A stretch of DNA of 64,000 bases from Necropsobacter rosorum (GCA_000751835.1 CCMQ01000004.1:91796-155795); one strand, 5' to 3'; shown: positions 41,119 to 51,401, counted from the first letter of the stretch. Numbers and translations: made by a program. The notes: generated by a model not told the origin, from the letters alone.

Positions 41119-41810
41119 TGAACACGCCATTACGCCAATTTATCGCCGTGGTACCCGCCGCTGGTGTCGGCAGCCGTATGCAGGCCGGCAAACCGAAACA
41201 ATATCTTGAAATACAAGGCAAAACCGTACTGGAACACACGTTAAACGCACTGTTGGCACATCCTGCGGTCAGTAAAATCATTGTCGCGGTGGCACCGGAC
41301 GACCCGTACCCCGCGCAGCTGGCCTTTTTGCGCCAGCCGAAAATTCAGCTCACCACCGGCGGCGACACGCGCGCGCAATCGGTCTTCAACGGATTATGTC
41401 AGATAGACAGTCCGCAAAATACTTGGGTTTTGGTACATGATGCCGCGCGGCCGTGTTTAAACCGGCAGGATCTGAACCGGCTGCTGGAAATCGACGATGA
41501 AAACGGCGCTATTTTAGCCGTGCCGGCAGTCGATACCGTAAAACGTGCGACCGAGCAGCAACAGATTCAGCGCACCGAAGATCGCAGCCGGCTCTGGCTG
41601 GCGCAAACACCGCAGCTTTTTCGCGCGGACTTATTAAAACACGCACTACAACAGGCTTTTGTTCAGGGCTTTTCCGTCACCGATGAGGCATCGGCGATGG
41701 AACTGATGGGATTTCGACCGCACTTGGTGGCGGGACGGGGCGATAATATTAAAATCACCCGCCCGGAAGATCTGGCATTAGCCGAATTTTATTTAAGCCG
41801 AACATTATAA
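41115..41810 (+). CDS. ispD: 2-C-methyl-D-erythritol 4-phosphate cytidylyltransferase
   Basis: IspD joins CTP and methylerythritol phosphate in the non-mevalonate isoprenoid pathway. The 231-residue nucleotidyltransferase has the glycine-rich loop [20 protein letters not shown], the [11 protein letters not shown] motif and [16 protein letters not shown] at the end. Two adjacent ATG codons (41115 and 41118) are possible starts; the first overlaps ftsB by four bases. In many relatives ispF follows directly, but here about 6.7 kb of transport genes lie between. Confidence 0.96.
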   Translation: MMNTPLRQFIAVVPAAGVGSRMQAGKPKQYLEIQGKTVLEHTLNALLAHPAVSKIIVAVAPDDPYPAQLAFLRQPKIQLTTGGDTRAQSVFNGLCQIDSPQNTWVLVHDAARPCLNRQDLNRLLEIDDENGAILAVPAVDTVKRATEQQQIQRTEDRSRLWLAQTPQLFRADLLKHALQQAFVQGFSVTDEASAMELMGFRPHLVAGRGDNIKITRPEDLALAEFYLSRTL

Positions 41811-41824
41811 ACCGGGGGAACATT

Positions 41825-43636
41825 ATGGCAGCAGAAGGTGCAAATCAACTTATCAATGTGGTGACATTACTTGCCGCCGCCGTCATTGCCGTGCCGTTAT
41901 TCAAACGGCTGGGATTGGGTGCGGTGCTCGGCTATCTGGCGGCCGGTCTGGTGATCGGCCCTTTCGGTTTCGGATTATTTACCGATCCCGAAGGGATTAT
42001 TCATATCGCCGAACTGGGCGTGGTCATGTTTTTATTTATTATCGGTCTGGAAATGAAACCGTCCCATATCTGGGGATTGCGTAATCACATTTTTTGTTTG
42101 GGCGCCTTTCAAATCACCGTCTGTACCGCCGCACTGACTGCCATTACCATCGCTTACGGTTTCGACTGGAAAGTCGCCTTCGTCAGCGCCGCAGGTTTCG
42201 TGTTAACCTCCACCGCCATTGTGATGCAGGAGCTTAGCGATCGCGGCGATATTGCCTCACCGCGCGGACAAAAAATCGTCTCGATTCTATTGTTTGAAGA
42301 TCTGCTGATCGTGCCGTTACTGGCATTCGTCACCTTTCTGGCGCCCACCGACCCGGCAATGGTCAGCGATCAGCCTTTATGGCAGAAAATCGCTATCGCT
42401 GGCGTGTCGGTCGCCGTATTAGTGGCCGCCGGACTCTGGCTGCTCAATCCGCTGTTCAAAATGCTGGCGAAAACCAAAATCCGTGAGGTGATGACCGCCG
42501 CCGCATTGTTGGTCGTGCTGGGATCGGCCCTGTTAATGGAACAAGGCGGCTTATCCATGGCAATGGGCGCCTTTGTCGCCGGGGTGTTATTATCCGAATC
42601 CAGTTTCCGCCATCAGCTAGAAGCGGATATCGAACCGTTCCGCGGGCTGCTGCTCGGTCTGTTTTTCCTCGGCGTCGGCATGTCGCTCAATTTATCGGTG
42701 GTCGCCCAGAACTGGTTGTTGATCATTTCCGGCGTGCTGGCGTTTATGCTGGTCAAAGGCTTCTGTATTTATGTTATCGCGCTGCTCACCCGCAACAGTA
42801 ATGCGAATGCCATCGACCGCACCGTTATTATGGCGCAGGGCGGTGAATTTGCCTTCGTGCTGTTTTCTGCCGCCGCCACACAGGGCGTAATCAGTGCGGA
42901 AGTACAGGCGAATATGACTGCCATCGTGGTGTTATCCATGGTGTTAACGCCGCTGTTTATCATTTTGCATAAAAAATACATTATCCCGCGTTTATCCAAT
43001 AAACATGACCGACAGAGTGCGGATCATATTGAAGAACAGCATCCGATCATATTAATCGGTCTGGGGCGCGCGGGACAAATCATTAATCGCCTGCTGGTCA
43101 TGACCGGGCATCATCCGACGATTATTGATAAAGATGCGGCATTAATTGCCGGCATGAAGAAAATGGGGACTAAAAGTTATTACGGCGATGCCACCAGACC
43201 GGAATTACTCCATGCCGCCGGTATTGAAAATGCGGAATTACTGATTGTCGCCATTGATGATAAAACGCAGGCCACGCATATCGTGGAGACTGCGCGCAAA
43301 ATGAATCCGCAGCTTAAAATCATTGCGCGTGCCTACGACAGAATTCATGTTTATGAACTCTACCGCGCCGGCGCCGATCTACAGGTGCGTGAAACCTTCG
43401 ACGCCTCGGTAAGAATGGCGAAAAAAGCGCTGCGCCTGTTGGGTATGGATGAAGAAATGGCGGAAGAAATCGCCAGAACCTATTTTTACAAAGATCGCCA
43501 CAGCCTGAAGCGCACCGCCGAAGTGTATGATCCGCACATTGATCGCTTTGAAAATAAACAGCTTATTCAGGCCGCTTTAGAGGTCAATCAGGAAATCATG
43601 GCGGAAATCCAGCAGATTATGCACAAAGAGCGTTGA
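41825..43636 (+). CDS. Kef-type potassium/proton antiporter with RCK domain
   Basis: The 603-residue protein combines a CPA2 antiporter domain (about 12 membrane helices, residues 1-385; LGLGAVLGYLAAGLVIGPFG) with a TrkA-N/RCK domain (ILIGLGRAGQIINRLLVMTG, about 406 onward). This is the architecture of KefB and KefC, which release potassium during electrophile stress and are gated by glutathione adducts. Which paralogue it matches is not clear. The acidic membrane motif LLFEDLLIVPLL is present. It follows ispD by 14 bases and may be co-transcribed with it. Confidence 0.9.
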   Translation: MAAEGANQLINVVTLLAAAVIAVPLFKRLGLGAVLGYLAAGLVIGPFGFGLFTDPEGIIHIAELGVVMFLFIIGLEMKPSHIWGLRNHIFCLGAFQITVCTAALTAITIAYGFDWKVAFVSAAGFVLTSTAIVMQELSDRGDIASPRGQKIVSILLFEDLLIVPLLAFVTFLAPTDPAMVSDQPLWQKIAIAGVSVAVLVAAGLWLLNPLFKMLAKTKIREVMTAAALLVVLGSALLMEQGGLSMAMGAFVAGVLLSESSFRHQLEADIEPFRGLLLGLFFLGVGMSLNLSVVAQNWLLIISGVLAFMLVKGFCIYVIALLTRNSNANAIDRTVIMAQGGEFAFVLFSAAATQGVISAEVQANMTAIVVLSMVLTPLFIILHKKYIIPRLSNKHDRQSADHIEEQHPIILIGLGRAGQIINRLLVMTGHHPTIIDKDAALIAGMKKMGTKSYYGDATRPELLHAAGIENAELLIVAIDDKTQATHIVETARKMNPQLKIIARAYDRIHVYELYRAGADLQVRETFDASVRMAKKALRLLGMDEEMAEEIARTYFYKDRHSLKRTAEVYDPHIDRFENKQLIQAALEVNQEIMAEIQQIMHKER

Positions 43637-43653
43637 GAGCCTGTTCTCAACGC
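43630..43653. terminator. Hairpin overlapping the kef stop codon
   Basis: GCGTTGAGA (43630-43638) pairs with TCTCAACGC (43645-43653) over nine bases. It spans the antiporter stop and the 24-base gap to the convergent MFS gene. It lacks a T-run, so it may stop transcription only in combination with other factors. Confidence 0.5.
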
Positions 43654-43660
43654 ACAACGA

Positions 43661-45040
43661 TTATTTGGTTAGCGCCCGGCTGACGCTGAACAATGCGATC
43701 AACGCCAAAACCGCCAATAAAATAAAGGCATTCTGACTGCCGTCAATGGTGGCTTGCGCAAGTTGTTCCTGCGGGGTGGCATTTTGTGCGCTCGCCACCA
43801 GCGTCGCCACAATCGCGGTACCGATTGCGCCGGCTAATTGCTGCAACGTATTCAACACCGCATTGCCGTCTGCCGACAATTCCTTCGGCAGTTTCGATAA
43901 GCCGTAAGTTACCGTATTGCCCACCGCCAGCCCTTGCCCGACGGCATAAAACGTATAAATCAGCATAAATAACGGTGTGGTCAGATGTTGCCCCAACAAG
44001 GCGAAAGCGATTAACGCCAGCAATAATATGACCGCACCGCACAAAATCGGTTTTCGTGCGCCGAAATGATCATAAGCCATGCCGCTGAACGGTGCCATCG
44101 CCGCCCCGGCCAGACAGCCCGGCAACAATAATAACCCGGCCACCGACGGGCTTTGATGAGTGCCCAGCTGAGAATAATTCGGAATAAGATAACCCAAGCC
44201 CAGCACACATAACTGAATCAGCAAAATAAACACCAGCGCATAACAAAAAGTGCGGTTATAAAATACCGATAAATTAATCAAAGGCGCGGCGGAACTCAAA
44301 GAACGCGCCACAAACAAGACCAGCGCAAGCAACGACAACGCAAACAGCCCGATCACAAAAGCCCCGCGCCAGCCGAATTCGGCGGCCTTTTCCATGGCAA
44401 AAATAAAGCAGGTAAAACTCAGCGCCAATAATAGGTAATCGCCCACATTGAGCCGAATAGGCTGCGGCTCGGCAAGCGGCTCGATGGTGGTGACGCCTAG
44501 CAGAAAAGAGAGTAACAATAATGGCAGCAAAATCAGAAAAATTTCCCGCCAGCCGTAGCTGTCCACCACAAAACCGCCGAGCACCGGCCCGATTGCCGGC
44601 GCCATCGACACAATTAATGAGGCGATCCCCATAATCAGACCGATGCGCGATTTCGGCGCCTGCGTAAGGATGATATTAAACATCAGCGGCAACGCCACGC
44701 CGGTGCCGATGCCCTGTAATAGCCGTCCGCCCAGCAAACAGGCGAAATCCGGCGAATAAGCGCATAACAATGTGCCGCCGATAAACAATACGCTGGCGCT
44801 GATAAACAAAGACTTGGTGGAAAAGCGTTTTCTCAGAAAGGTGGACAGTGGAATCGTCAACGCCAGCAGCAATAAATACCCGGTGGTAAGCCATTGTACG
44901 GTGGCGGTGCCGATCGAAAATTCCCGCATCAGGGTCGGAAAGGTCACATTCATCGCCGTTTCGCTTACCACGCCGGAGAAGGTCATTAATCCGGTTGCGA
45001 TAATGGCGCATAATAATTTAGCCGAAATTTTTTCTCTCAT
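43661..45040 (-). CDS. DHA2-type multidrug MFS transporter
   Basis: The 459-residue membrane protein is a drug:proton antiporter with a run of about 14 hydrophobic segments. Motifs visible include VQWLTTGYLLLLALTIPLST in the first helices, GRLLQGIGTGVALPLM and the antiporter motif C-like segment SMAPAIGPVLGGFVVDSYGW. It is the distal gene of the emrR-emrA-emrB-like operon, 20 bases after emrB. A second DHA2 transporter in one emr operon is uncommon. Substrates cannot be inferred. Confidence 0.88.
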   Translation of the reverse strand: MREKISAKLLCAIIATGLMTFSGVVSETAMNVTFPTLMREFSIGTATVQWLTTGYLLLLALTIPLSTFLRKRFSTKSLFISASVLFIGGTLLCAYSPDFACLLGGRLLQGIGTGVALPLMFNIILTQAPKSRIGLIMGIASLIVSMAPAIGPVLGGFVVDSYGWREIFLILLPLLLLSFLLGVTTIEPLAEPQPIRLNVGDYLLLALSFTCFIFAMEKAAEFGWRGAFVIGLFALSLLALVLFVARSLSSAAPLINLSVFYNRTFCYALVFILLIQLCVLGLGYLIPNYSQLGTHQSPSVAGLLLLPGCLAGAAMAPFSGMAYDHFGARKPILCGAVILLLALIAFALLGQHLTTPLFMLIYTFYAVGQGLAVGNTVTYGLSKLPKELSADGNAVLNTLQQLAGAIGTAIVATLVASAQNATPQEQLAQATIDGSQNAFILLAVLALIALFSVSRALTK

Positions 45041-45060
45041 ATTTTCCTACTTATTAGTGA

Positions 45061-46578
45061 TTAATGCCGATTACCGAACGGCGGTTTGGCAAACCAAACG
45101 ATAACAAACAAGAGCATAAACAGTATGGCCGATAGCCAGAAAATCTCATTAGCGCCGATAATAAATCCTTGCGCGGTAATTTTCTGTGCCACGGCAACCG
45201 AGGTTTGCGCCTCGCTCAGCCCAAGTGCGGACATGCTGTCATAATAGGCCTGCGCATTGAAATTATACGGATTAATCACTTCGCTTAACTGGGTATGATG
45301 TACCGCTTCACGGTCATACCATAAAAAAGTGGTCAGTGAGGTACCCACCGATCCCGCCAGAGTTCGCAGAAAATTAAACAAACTGGAAGCGGAAGCCATT
45401 TTCTGCGCCGGCAGACCGGACAACGTAATCGTGGTCAGCGGCATAAAGAAACAGGCCACCGCCAGCCCCTGCACCAACTGCGGCAACGCCACGTCTTTAA
45501 ATGCCATACCGGGTTCGAAGGTCACCGCGCGCCAGTAAAACGTCAGAGCGTAAACCATAAAACTGACCGTCACCAGAATCCGCATATCGATTTTATACCC
45601 GAACCGGCCGATAATCGGCGACAGCAGAATCGGAAACAGCCCCACCGGCGCGGCTGCAAGCCCGGCCCAAGTGGCCGTATAACTGTACACCTGCTGTAGC
45701 AACAGCGGAATCAGCACCACCGATCCCAGATAAATCAAAAACGCCAGACTGGTACACAAACAACCGACGCTGAAATTACGCGATTTAAACAGGGAAATAT
45801 CCACCACCGGATTCTCATCGGTAAGCTCCCAGATAATTAACGCGCTCAGCGCAATGGCGGACACCACCGTCAGCACGACGATTTCGCCGGAATTAAACCA
45901 ATCCTGCTCGCGCCCCTGATCCAGCATCAGCTGCAAACAGCCGACACCGACGACCAGCAACACTAAACCGACCATATCAATCGGTTGACTGCGGGTTTGG
46001 GTTTCCCGATTGCCGAGTACTTTCCAAGTCAGGAAAACCACCAGCAAACCGATCGGCACGTTAATAAAGAAAATCCAGCCCCAATGCAGATTATCGCTGA
46101 TCCAGCCGCCCAGAATCGGGCCGAAAATCGGCGCAACCACCACGGTCATCGACCAGAACGCCAGCGCCATACTGCGTCGCTGCGGCGGATAATTATTCAG
46201 CAATAAACTTTGCGACAACGGAATCACCGGGCCGGCCGCCAGCCCCTGAAATACGCGGCAGACAATCAGCATTTCCAGACTGTGAGAAATGCCGCACAGC
46301 CAAGAGGCGAACACAAACAAGCCGGTTGCAATTAAAAACAACCGCACTTCACCGAAACGCTTGGCAAGCCAGCCAGTAATCGGAATAGAAACCGCATTCG
46401 CCACGCCGAACGAGGTGATCACCCAAGTACCCTGACTGGATGAAGCGCCCAAATCGCCGGCAATGGTCGGAATCGCCACATTCGCAATGGTCGAATCCAG
46501 CACTTGCATAAAGGTTGCCAGCGACAGCGCCAATGTCATCAGCACTAACGCCGCGCCCTGAACAGGTTTTTGCATCAC
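45061..46578 (-). CDS. emrB: EmrB-type multidrug efflux transporter
   Basis: The 505-residue protein is a 14-helix DHA2 transporter closely like EmrB: FMQVLDSTIANVAIPTIAGD near the N-terminus, SSQGTWVITSFGVANAVSIP, and VVVAPIFGPILGGWISDNLH with WIFFINVPIGLL. With the membrane-fusion protein EmrA encoded nine bases upstream and an outer-membrane TolC-like channel it exports hydrophobic compounds and uncouplers in E. coli. The regulator gene heads the operon. Confidence 0.92.
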   Translation of the reverse strand: MMQKPVQGAALVLMTLALSLATFMQVLDSTIANVAIPTIAGDLGASSSQGTWVITSFGVANAVSIPITGWLAKRFGEVRLFLIATGLFVFASWLCGISHSLEMLIVCRVFQGLAAGPVIPLSQSLLLNNYPPQRRSMALAFWSMTVVVAPIFGPILGGWISDNLHWGWIFFINVPIGLLVVFLTWKVLGNRETQTRSQPIDMVGLVLLVVGVGCLQLMLDQGREQDWFNSGEIVVLTVVSAIALSALIIWELTDENPVVDISLFKSRNFSVGCLCTSLAFLIYLGSVVLIPLLLQQVYSYTATWAGLAAAPVGLFPILLSPIIGRFGYKIDMRILVTVSFMVYALTFYWRAVTFEPGMAFKDVALPQLVQGLAVACFFMPLTTITLSGLPAQKMASASSLFNFLRTLAGSVGTSLTTFLWYDREAVHHTQLSEVINPYNFNAQAYYDSMSALGLSEAQTSVAVAQKITAQGFIIGANEIFWLSAILFMLLFVIVWFAKPPFGNRH

Positions 46579-46587
46579 TGTCCGGCC

Positions 46588-47808
46588 TTAATTGCGGTTC
46601 GCGCGAATAATATTTTCGATCAAATTTTCCACCGCACTTTGATCATATTGCAACACATCGGTGCGATAGCGAACGGTTTCATGCGGCTGTTGACGCAAGA
46701 CCTCGCCGCGGGTATCGGCAATATTCACTTCCGCACTTGCCGACAAACCGATGCGCAGCGGATGCTCCGCCAGTTGTTCGGGATTCAGTTCGATCCGCAC
46801 CGGTACACGCTGCACCACTTTGATCCAGTTACCGGTGGCGTTTTGCGCCGGCAACAAAGAAAAGGCGCTGCCGGTTCCCATTTCGATGCCGGCGACTTTA
46901 CCGTCGAATTTCACCTTATCGCCATATAAATCAAAAACCAGCGTCACCGGCTGACCGATACGCATATTCCGCAGCTGGGTTTCCTTAAAATTGGCATCCA
47001 CCCACATTTGCTGCGGAGAAACCACCGCCATCAATGCGCTGCCGACAGCCGCTTTCTGCCCCACCTGCGCGCTGCGGCGCGCCACATAACCGTCAATCGG
47101 GCTGACGATTTTAGTCCGTTGCAAATTCAGCCACGCCTGTTTTAATGCGCTCGCCGCTTTCTGTACTTCCGGCTGCTCGGTTAACGGCAGCGCTTTCAGC
47201 AATGCCCGGTTTGCCGCCAGCTGGTTTTGCGCCGCATCCAGCTCCGCCTGCGCACTCACCGCCGCATCTCTGGCATGCAGCAGGGTTTCTTTATCAATCG
47301 CACCGCTTTTATCCAGCTGTTCACGCCGGCGTAAATCGCCCTTGGCTTTGGCTAAGGCGACGGTTTTCGCCTGCACCGCGGATTCCAGCTGTTTTACGGT
47401 ATAACCCAGCTGCTCGATTTGACGCACCGCACTGGCCAGATTGTTCTGCGCCTGCGCAAAGTTCAGCTTCGCATCTTCGTCATCCAGTTCCAGCAGCACA
47501 TCGCCGGCGCGTACAAAATCCATATTATCCACATTGATCTGCGCGATATTGCCGCTCACCTGAGCGGAAATCATCACTTGATTGCCGCCCACATAAGCAT
47601 CTTCGGTGTGTTCATAATCCTTTAGCAGGAAAAACCAATACAACCCGACGGCAAGCGCGATAAGCGCCAAAATAAGCACAAAATAGCCCAGCGCTTTTCG
47701 CCGTTTCAGCTTTTTAGACGCGGCAGTGTTGCTTGCGACGGCGGATGCACTGCCCGTCGCATTGACCGCAGCGGCCGCATCGGTCGTATTTTCTGATTGT
47801 TCGTTCAT
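46588..47808 (-). CDS. emrA: EmrA-type membrane fusion protein (HlyD family)
   Basis: The 406-residue adaptor has a cytoplasmic Ala/Thr-rich N-terminus, one membrane helix (about 40-60, GYFVLILALIALAVGLYWFF), a lipoyl/barrel-sandwich part (YVGGNQVMISAQVSGNIAQI), a long coiled coil (about 105-215) and the second lipoyl half with IVSPIDGYVARRSAQVGQ. This is the EmrA plan, bridging EmrB and an outer-membrane channel. It lies between the MarR gene (15 bases) and emrB (9 bases). Confidence 0.93.
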   Translation of the reverse strand: MNEQSENTTDAAAAVNATGSASAVASNTAASKKLKRRKALGYFVLILALIALAVGLYWFFLLKDYEHTEDAYVGGNQVMISAQVSGNIAQINVDNMDFVRAGDVLLELDDEDAKLNFAQAQNNLASAVRQIEQLGYTVKQLESAVQAKTVALAKAKGDLRRREQLDKSGAIDKETLLHARDAAVSAQAELDAAQNQLAANRALLKALPLTEQPEVQKAASALKQAWLNLQRTKIVSPIDGYVARRSAQVGQKAAVGSALMAVVSPQQMWVDANFKETQLRNMRIGQPVTLVFDLYGDKVKFDGKVAGIEMGTGSAFSLLPAQNATGNWIKVVQRVPVRIELNPEQLAEHPLRIGLSASAEVNIADTRGEVLRQQPHETVRYRTDVLQYDQSAVENLIENIIRANRN

Positions 47809-47823
47809 AATATTCCTTTATAT

Positions 47824-48330
47824 TTATGCTTTTTGCAGATGTTCCAAGCGGGTGGACAGTTTTAATAGCAGATGGGTCAGTTCCACATGTTCTTCCGGTT
47901 TCAGCACGGAAAAAATCTGATCCAGACGGTGCCATTGATTCGGCAGCAGCTCTTGAAAAAAATGAATGCCCTGCGCGGTCAATCGCAGCAAAAATGCCCG
48001 TCTGTCGCCTTCCACCGCCACGCGCTCAACCCAACCGTTCGCCACCAGCACATCGGCAATGCGGGTAATATTGGTGCGCGACAGGCCCAGCATTTCGCTT
48101 AGCTGAGAAGGCTGTAATGCCCGTTCCGACTGGTAATACAGCACAATCAGCGCCATAAACAGGGTGTCGTTCAGCCCGTGTTGTTTCAATAGCCGGTTGC
48201 GGTGCTCCAGATACAGCCCGTTCACATGCAACAGCAGGCGCACCAGAATAATGTTATCCACCGGCATCGACGGATTATCCCGGCCGAAATCACGAATACA
48301 CTGCTGCTGTTCAGAAAAAGAAATCGGCAT
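47824..48330 (-). CDS. MarR-family regulator (EmrR/MprA-like)
   Basis: The 168-residue winged-helix protein has the MarR core (about 35-150): RNRLLKQHGLNDTLFMALIV, QPSQLSEMLGLSRTNITRIA for the recognition helix and the wing GWVERVAVEGDRRAFLLRLT. As the first gene of the efflux operon it corresponds to E. coli EmrR, which represses emrAB and is released by the drugs themselves. It is probably autoregulated from the 171-base gap shared with the divergent ispF. Confidence 0.92.
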   Translation of the reverse strand: MPISFSEQQQCIRDFGRDNPSMPVDNIILVRLLLHVNGLYLEHRNRLLKQHGLNDTLFMALIVLYYQSERALQPSQLSEMLGLSRTNITRIADVLVANGWVERVAVEGDRRAFLLRLTAQGIHFFQELLPNQWHRLDQIFSVLKPEEHVELTHLLLKLSTRLEHLQKA

Positions 48331-48501
48331 AATATTCTCCTCCCCATCAAAAGTAAGACGCGTAATAGTAACGCCAGTGACTACTTAAGTCAAAAATAAC
48401 GGGCGGATTTTTCGCTTTGGCGCACGGAGAATTTATTTTTCAGCAAAATCCCGATGAATGATATAATCGGCAGACTTTCAGCTGCAAACGGAAACACAAT
48501 A

Positions 48502-48978
48502 ATGCTAAGAATAGGTCACGGTTTTGATGTACATGCCTTCGGCGGCGAAGGCCCGATTATGATAGGCGGAGTCGCCGTTCCTTATGAACGGGGCCTGCTG
48601 GCGCACAGCGACGGCGATGTGGCGCTGCACGCGCTGACCGACGCGCTGTTAGGCGCGGCCGCGCTAGGCGATATCGGCAAACTGTTTCCGGATACGGATA
48701 TGCGCTACAAAGGCGCCGACAGCCGCGACTTATTGCGCCAAGCCTACCGCCGGATTCGGGATGCAGGCTATCGTGTCGGTAATGTGGATGTCACCATTAT
48801 TGCGCAGGCGCCGAAAATGCGTCCGCATATTGACGACATGCGGGCGGCGATTGCACAGGATTTGGCCTGCGATATCACCCAGGTGAATGTCAAAGCCACC
48901 ACGACGGAAAAACTCGGTTTTACCGGCCGCGGCGAAGGGATTGCCTGTGAAGCGGTGGCGTTGTTAGAGCAATGCTGA
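48502..48978 (+). CDS. ispF: 2-C-methyl-D-erythritol 2,4-cyclodiphosphate synthase
   Basis: IspF cyclises the CDP-methylerythritol phosphate intermediate in isoprenoid synthesis. The 158-residue product starts [17 protein letters not shown] with zinc ligands Asp and His in DVH, then [20 protein letters not shown] and the C-terminal [18 protein letters not shown] use the ATG at 48502: the in-frame start at 48454 lies at a TATAAT element (48462-48467), which is more likely the -10 of its promoter. It overlaps no neighbour and precedes truD by seven bases. Confidence 0.96.
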   Translation: MLRIGHGFDVHAFGGEGPIMIGGVAVPYERGLLAHSDGDVALHALTDALLGAAALGDIGKLFPDTDMRYKGADSRDLLRQAYRRIRDAGYRVGNVDVTIIAQAPKMRPHIDDMRAAIAQDLACDITQVNVKATTTEKLGFTGRGEGIACEAVALLEQC

Positions 48979-48985
48979 GAAAGCC

Positions 48986-49999
48986 ATGACAGAATTAGCT
49001 TACTTGCAAAAAACGGCGCCGAAACAGACCGCACTTTTAAAAGCCTGCCCCACGGATTTTATCGTACGGGAACAGCTCGGTTATGCGATGTCCGGCAGCG
49101 GCGAATTCGTGGCGCTGAAAATCCGCAAAACCGGCTGCAACACCCTGTTTGTGGGCGAAAAACTGGCGCAGTTTGCCGGTATCCCGGCGCGTCATATGAG
49201 TTACGCCGGTTTAAAGGATCGCAATGCCGTAACGGAACAATGGTTCTGCCTGCACATGCCGGGGCGGGAAACGCCGGATTTCAGCACCTTTCGGCTTACC
49301 GGCGTAGATATTCTGCATATCACCCGTCATCACCGCAAAATCCGCATCGGCAGTCTGGACGGTAATGCCTTTGAGATTATGCTGCGCCATGCGCCAAACA
49401 CTGATGAATTGAACCAACGGTTAGAAAACGTACGGCAAAACGGCTTTCCCAATTATTTTACCGAACAGCGTTTCGGCCATGGCGGCGACAATCTGACACA
49501 AGCGCTGCGCTGGGCAAGGGGCGAAATCAAGGTAAATGATCGCAAAAAGCGCAGCTTTTATCTTTCCGCCGCCCGCAGCGAAGTGTTCAATCAGGTGGTC
49601 TCCGAACGCATCAGACAACATACCGCCGAACAGGTTTTACCCGGCGATATTGTGCAACTGGCCGGCTCGCACAGCCTGTTCACGGCAGATCAGAAAGAAG
49701 ATTTGAACGCCTTACAAGTGCGGTTGAAAAAACGGGATATTTTACTGACCGCACCGCTAATCGGTGAGAGCGAGGTCTGTGCAACGGCGCTGGAAAATGA
49801 TATTGTGCGGCAATATCAAGACATTGCCGCCCTGATGCGACAAGCGCGCCTCTCGCCTGCCCGCCGCCCGATGATCATGCAGGCGCGGGATTTCAGCTGG
49901 GAATTTACTTCGGCCGGGCTGAAATTGAATTTTTATCTGCCTGCGGGCAGTTACGCCACCGCATTAATCCGAGAACTGGTGCGGACCGACACGGCATAA
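48986..49999 (+). CDS. truD: tRNA pseudouridine(13) synthase
   Basis: TruD isomerises uridine 13 in tRNA-Glu. The 337-residue protein has the catalytic Asp in [16 protein letters not shown], the family segment [17 protein letters not shown] and [14 protein letters not shown] near the C-terminus. Length is in the family range. It follows ispF by seven bases and precedes surE, the standard gamma-proteobacterial order. An uptake signal occurs within the gene near 49025-49036. Confidence 0.96.
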   Translation: MTELAYLQKTAPKQTALLKACPTDFIVREQLGYAMSGSGEFVALKIRKTGCNTLFVGEKLAQFAGIPARHMSYAGLKDRNAVTEQWFCLHMPGRETPDFSTFRLTGVDILHITRHHRKIRIGSLDGNAFEIMLRHAPNTDELNQRLENVRQNGFPNYFTEQRFGHGGDNLTQALRWARGEIKVNDRKKRSFYLSAARSEVFNQVVSERIRQHTAEQVLPGDIVQLAGSHSLFTADQKEDLNALQVRLKKRDILLTAPLIGESEVCATALENDIVRQYQDIAALMRQARLSPARRPMIMQARDFSWEFTSAGLKLNFYLPAGSYATALIRELVRTDTA

Positions 50000-50048
50000 C
50001 GCGGCATACCCGCGCATCAATAACAACAAACAATAAGGATAAACACTC

Positions 50049-50789
50049 ATGCACATACTGCTTTCCAATGATGACGGCATTCATGCCGACGGGATCAAAG
50101 CGCTGGCGTACGAACTGCGTAAAATTGCTCAGGTTACGGTGGTCGCGCCGGATCGCAACCGCAGTGCGGCCTCAAGCTCACTGACTTTAGTTGAACCGCT
50201 GCGCCCGTTAAAACTGGACAGCGGCGATTACTGTATTAACGGCACGCCGGCGGATTGTGTGCATCTGGCCTTAAACGGCTTTTTATCCGGCCGGGTCGAT
50301 CTGGTTGTGTCCGGCATTAACGCCGGTGTCAATCTCGGTGACGATGTGATCTATTCCGGTACGGTGGCCGCCGCGCTGGAAGGACGTCATCTCGGTTTAC
50401 CGGCCATCGCCGTGTCGCTGGACGGACGTCAGCATTATGAAAGTGCGGCTAAAATCGTCTGCGAATTAGTGCCTAAACTGCACAACCGGCTGCTGAAAAG
50501 CCGGGAAATTCTCAATATTAACGTACCGGATCTGCCCTATGCACAGTTGAAAGGCATTAAAGTCTGCCATTTGGGTCACCGGGCTGCGGCGGCGGAAGTG
50601 ATCAAACAGCAAGATCCGCGCGGCGAGCATATTTACTGGATCGGGCCGTCCGGTCTGGCGGAAAATGAGCAGGAAGGCACGGATTTTCACGCGGTAAAAA
50701 ACGGCTATGTGGCAATCACGCCGCTTCAGGCCGATATGACCGCCTATCACTCAATCGACGCTTTACAAGATTGGTTAAAAAGTGAATAA
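50049..50789 (+). CDS. surE: 5'/3'-nucleotidase SurE
   Basis: SurE is a metal-dependent survival nucleotidase that removes phosphate from nucleoside monophosphates and short polyphosphates. The 246-residue protein begins [20 protein letters not shown] with the paired Asp metal ligands, and contains [31 protein letters not shown] and [20 protein letters not shown]. An AAGGAT ribosome binding site precedes the ATG. The E. coli pcm gene that follows surE is absent; a YqaA-like gene takes its place. Confidence 0.97.
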   Translation: MHILLSNDDGIHADGIKALAYELRKIAQVTVVAPDRNRSAASSSLTLVEPLRPLKLDSGDYCINGTPADCVHLALNGFLSGRVDLVVSGINAGVNLGDDVIYSGTVAAALEGRHLGLPAIAVSLDGRQHYESAAKIVCELVPKLHNRLLKSREILNINVPDLPYAQLKGIKVCHLGHRAAAAEVIKQQDPRGEHIYWIGPSGLAENEQEGTDFHAVKNGYVAITPLQADMTAYHSIDALQDWLKSE

Positions 50790-50825
50790 TGTTCCGCTTT
50801 CGCGAATAACTTAAGGAGAAATCCA

Positions 50826-51401
50826 TTGAACATTTTCGGCGCAATGTATGATAAAACCATGCAATGGTCAACCCATCGTTATGCAACCTTCTGGCTCAGT
50901 TTCGTCAGTTTTATCGAAGCGATATTTTTCCCGATTCCGCCGGATGTGATGTTAATTCCGATGTCCATGTCAAAACCGAAAAGCGCCGTCAGATTCGCCC
51001 TGTATACCGCCGTCGCTTCGGCCGTCGGCGGGATGCTCGGTTATGCGCTGGGCTATTATGCCTTTGATTTCGTTCAGCATTATATTCAGCAATGGGGCTA
51101 TCAGGCACATTGGAATACGGCAATCTCATGGTTTAAGCAATGGGGCATTCTGGTGGTGTTTGTCGCCGGATTTTCGCCGATTCCCTATAAAGTGTTCACT
51201 ATTTGCGCCGGGGTGATGCAAATGGCGTTTTTACCCTTTGTCATCACCGCATTCGTTTCGCGCGCCGCCAGATTCCTGATTGTGGCGAAACTGGCTGCCT
51301 GGGGCGGTGAGAAATTCGCAGCGAAATTACGCAAGTCCATTGAAATTATCGGTTGGTCGGTTGTTGCGCTGGCCGTCATCGCTTATTTAATTTTACGATA
51401 A
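50826..51401 (+). CDS. YqaA/DedA-type inner-membrane protein
   Basis: The 191-residue protein has four to five hydrophobic segments and the SNARE-associated/DedA features FWLSFVSFIEAIFFPIPPDV and FVAGFSPIPYKVFTICAG with a conserved Arg in VSRAARFLIVAKLA. DedA-superfamily proteins are thought to act in lipid or membrane homeostasis. The start appears to be TTG at 50826, placed eight bases after AAGGAG; the next in-frame ATG (50844) is too far from that site. It lies in the surE-nlpD interval, as in other Pasteurellaceae. Confidence 0.87.
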   Translation: MNIFGAMYDKTMQWSTHRYATFWLSFVSFIEAIFFPIPPDVMLIPMSMSKPKSAVRFALYTAVASAVGGMLGYALGYYAFDFVQHYIQQWGYQAHWNTAISWFKQWGILVVFVAGFSPIPYKVFTICAGVMQMAFLPFVITAFVSRAARFLIVAKLAAWGGEKFAAKLRKSIEIIGWSVVALAVIAYLILR

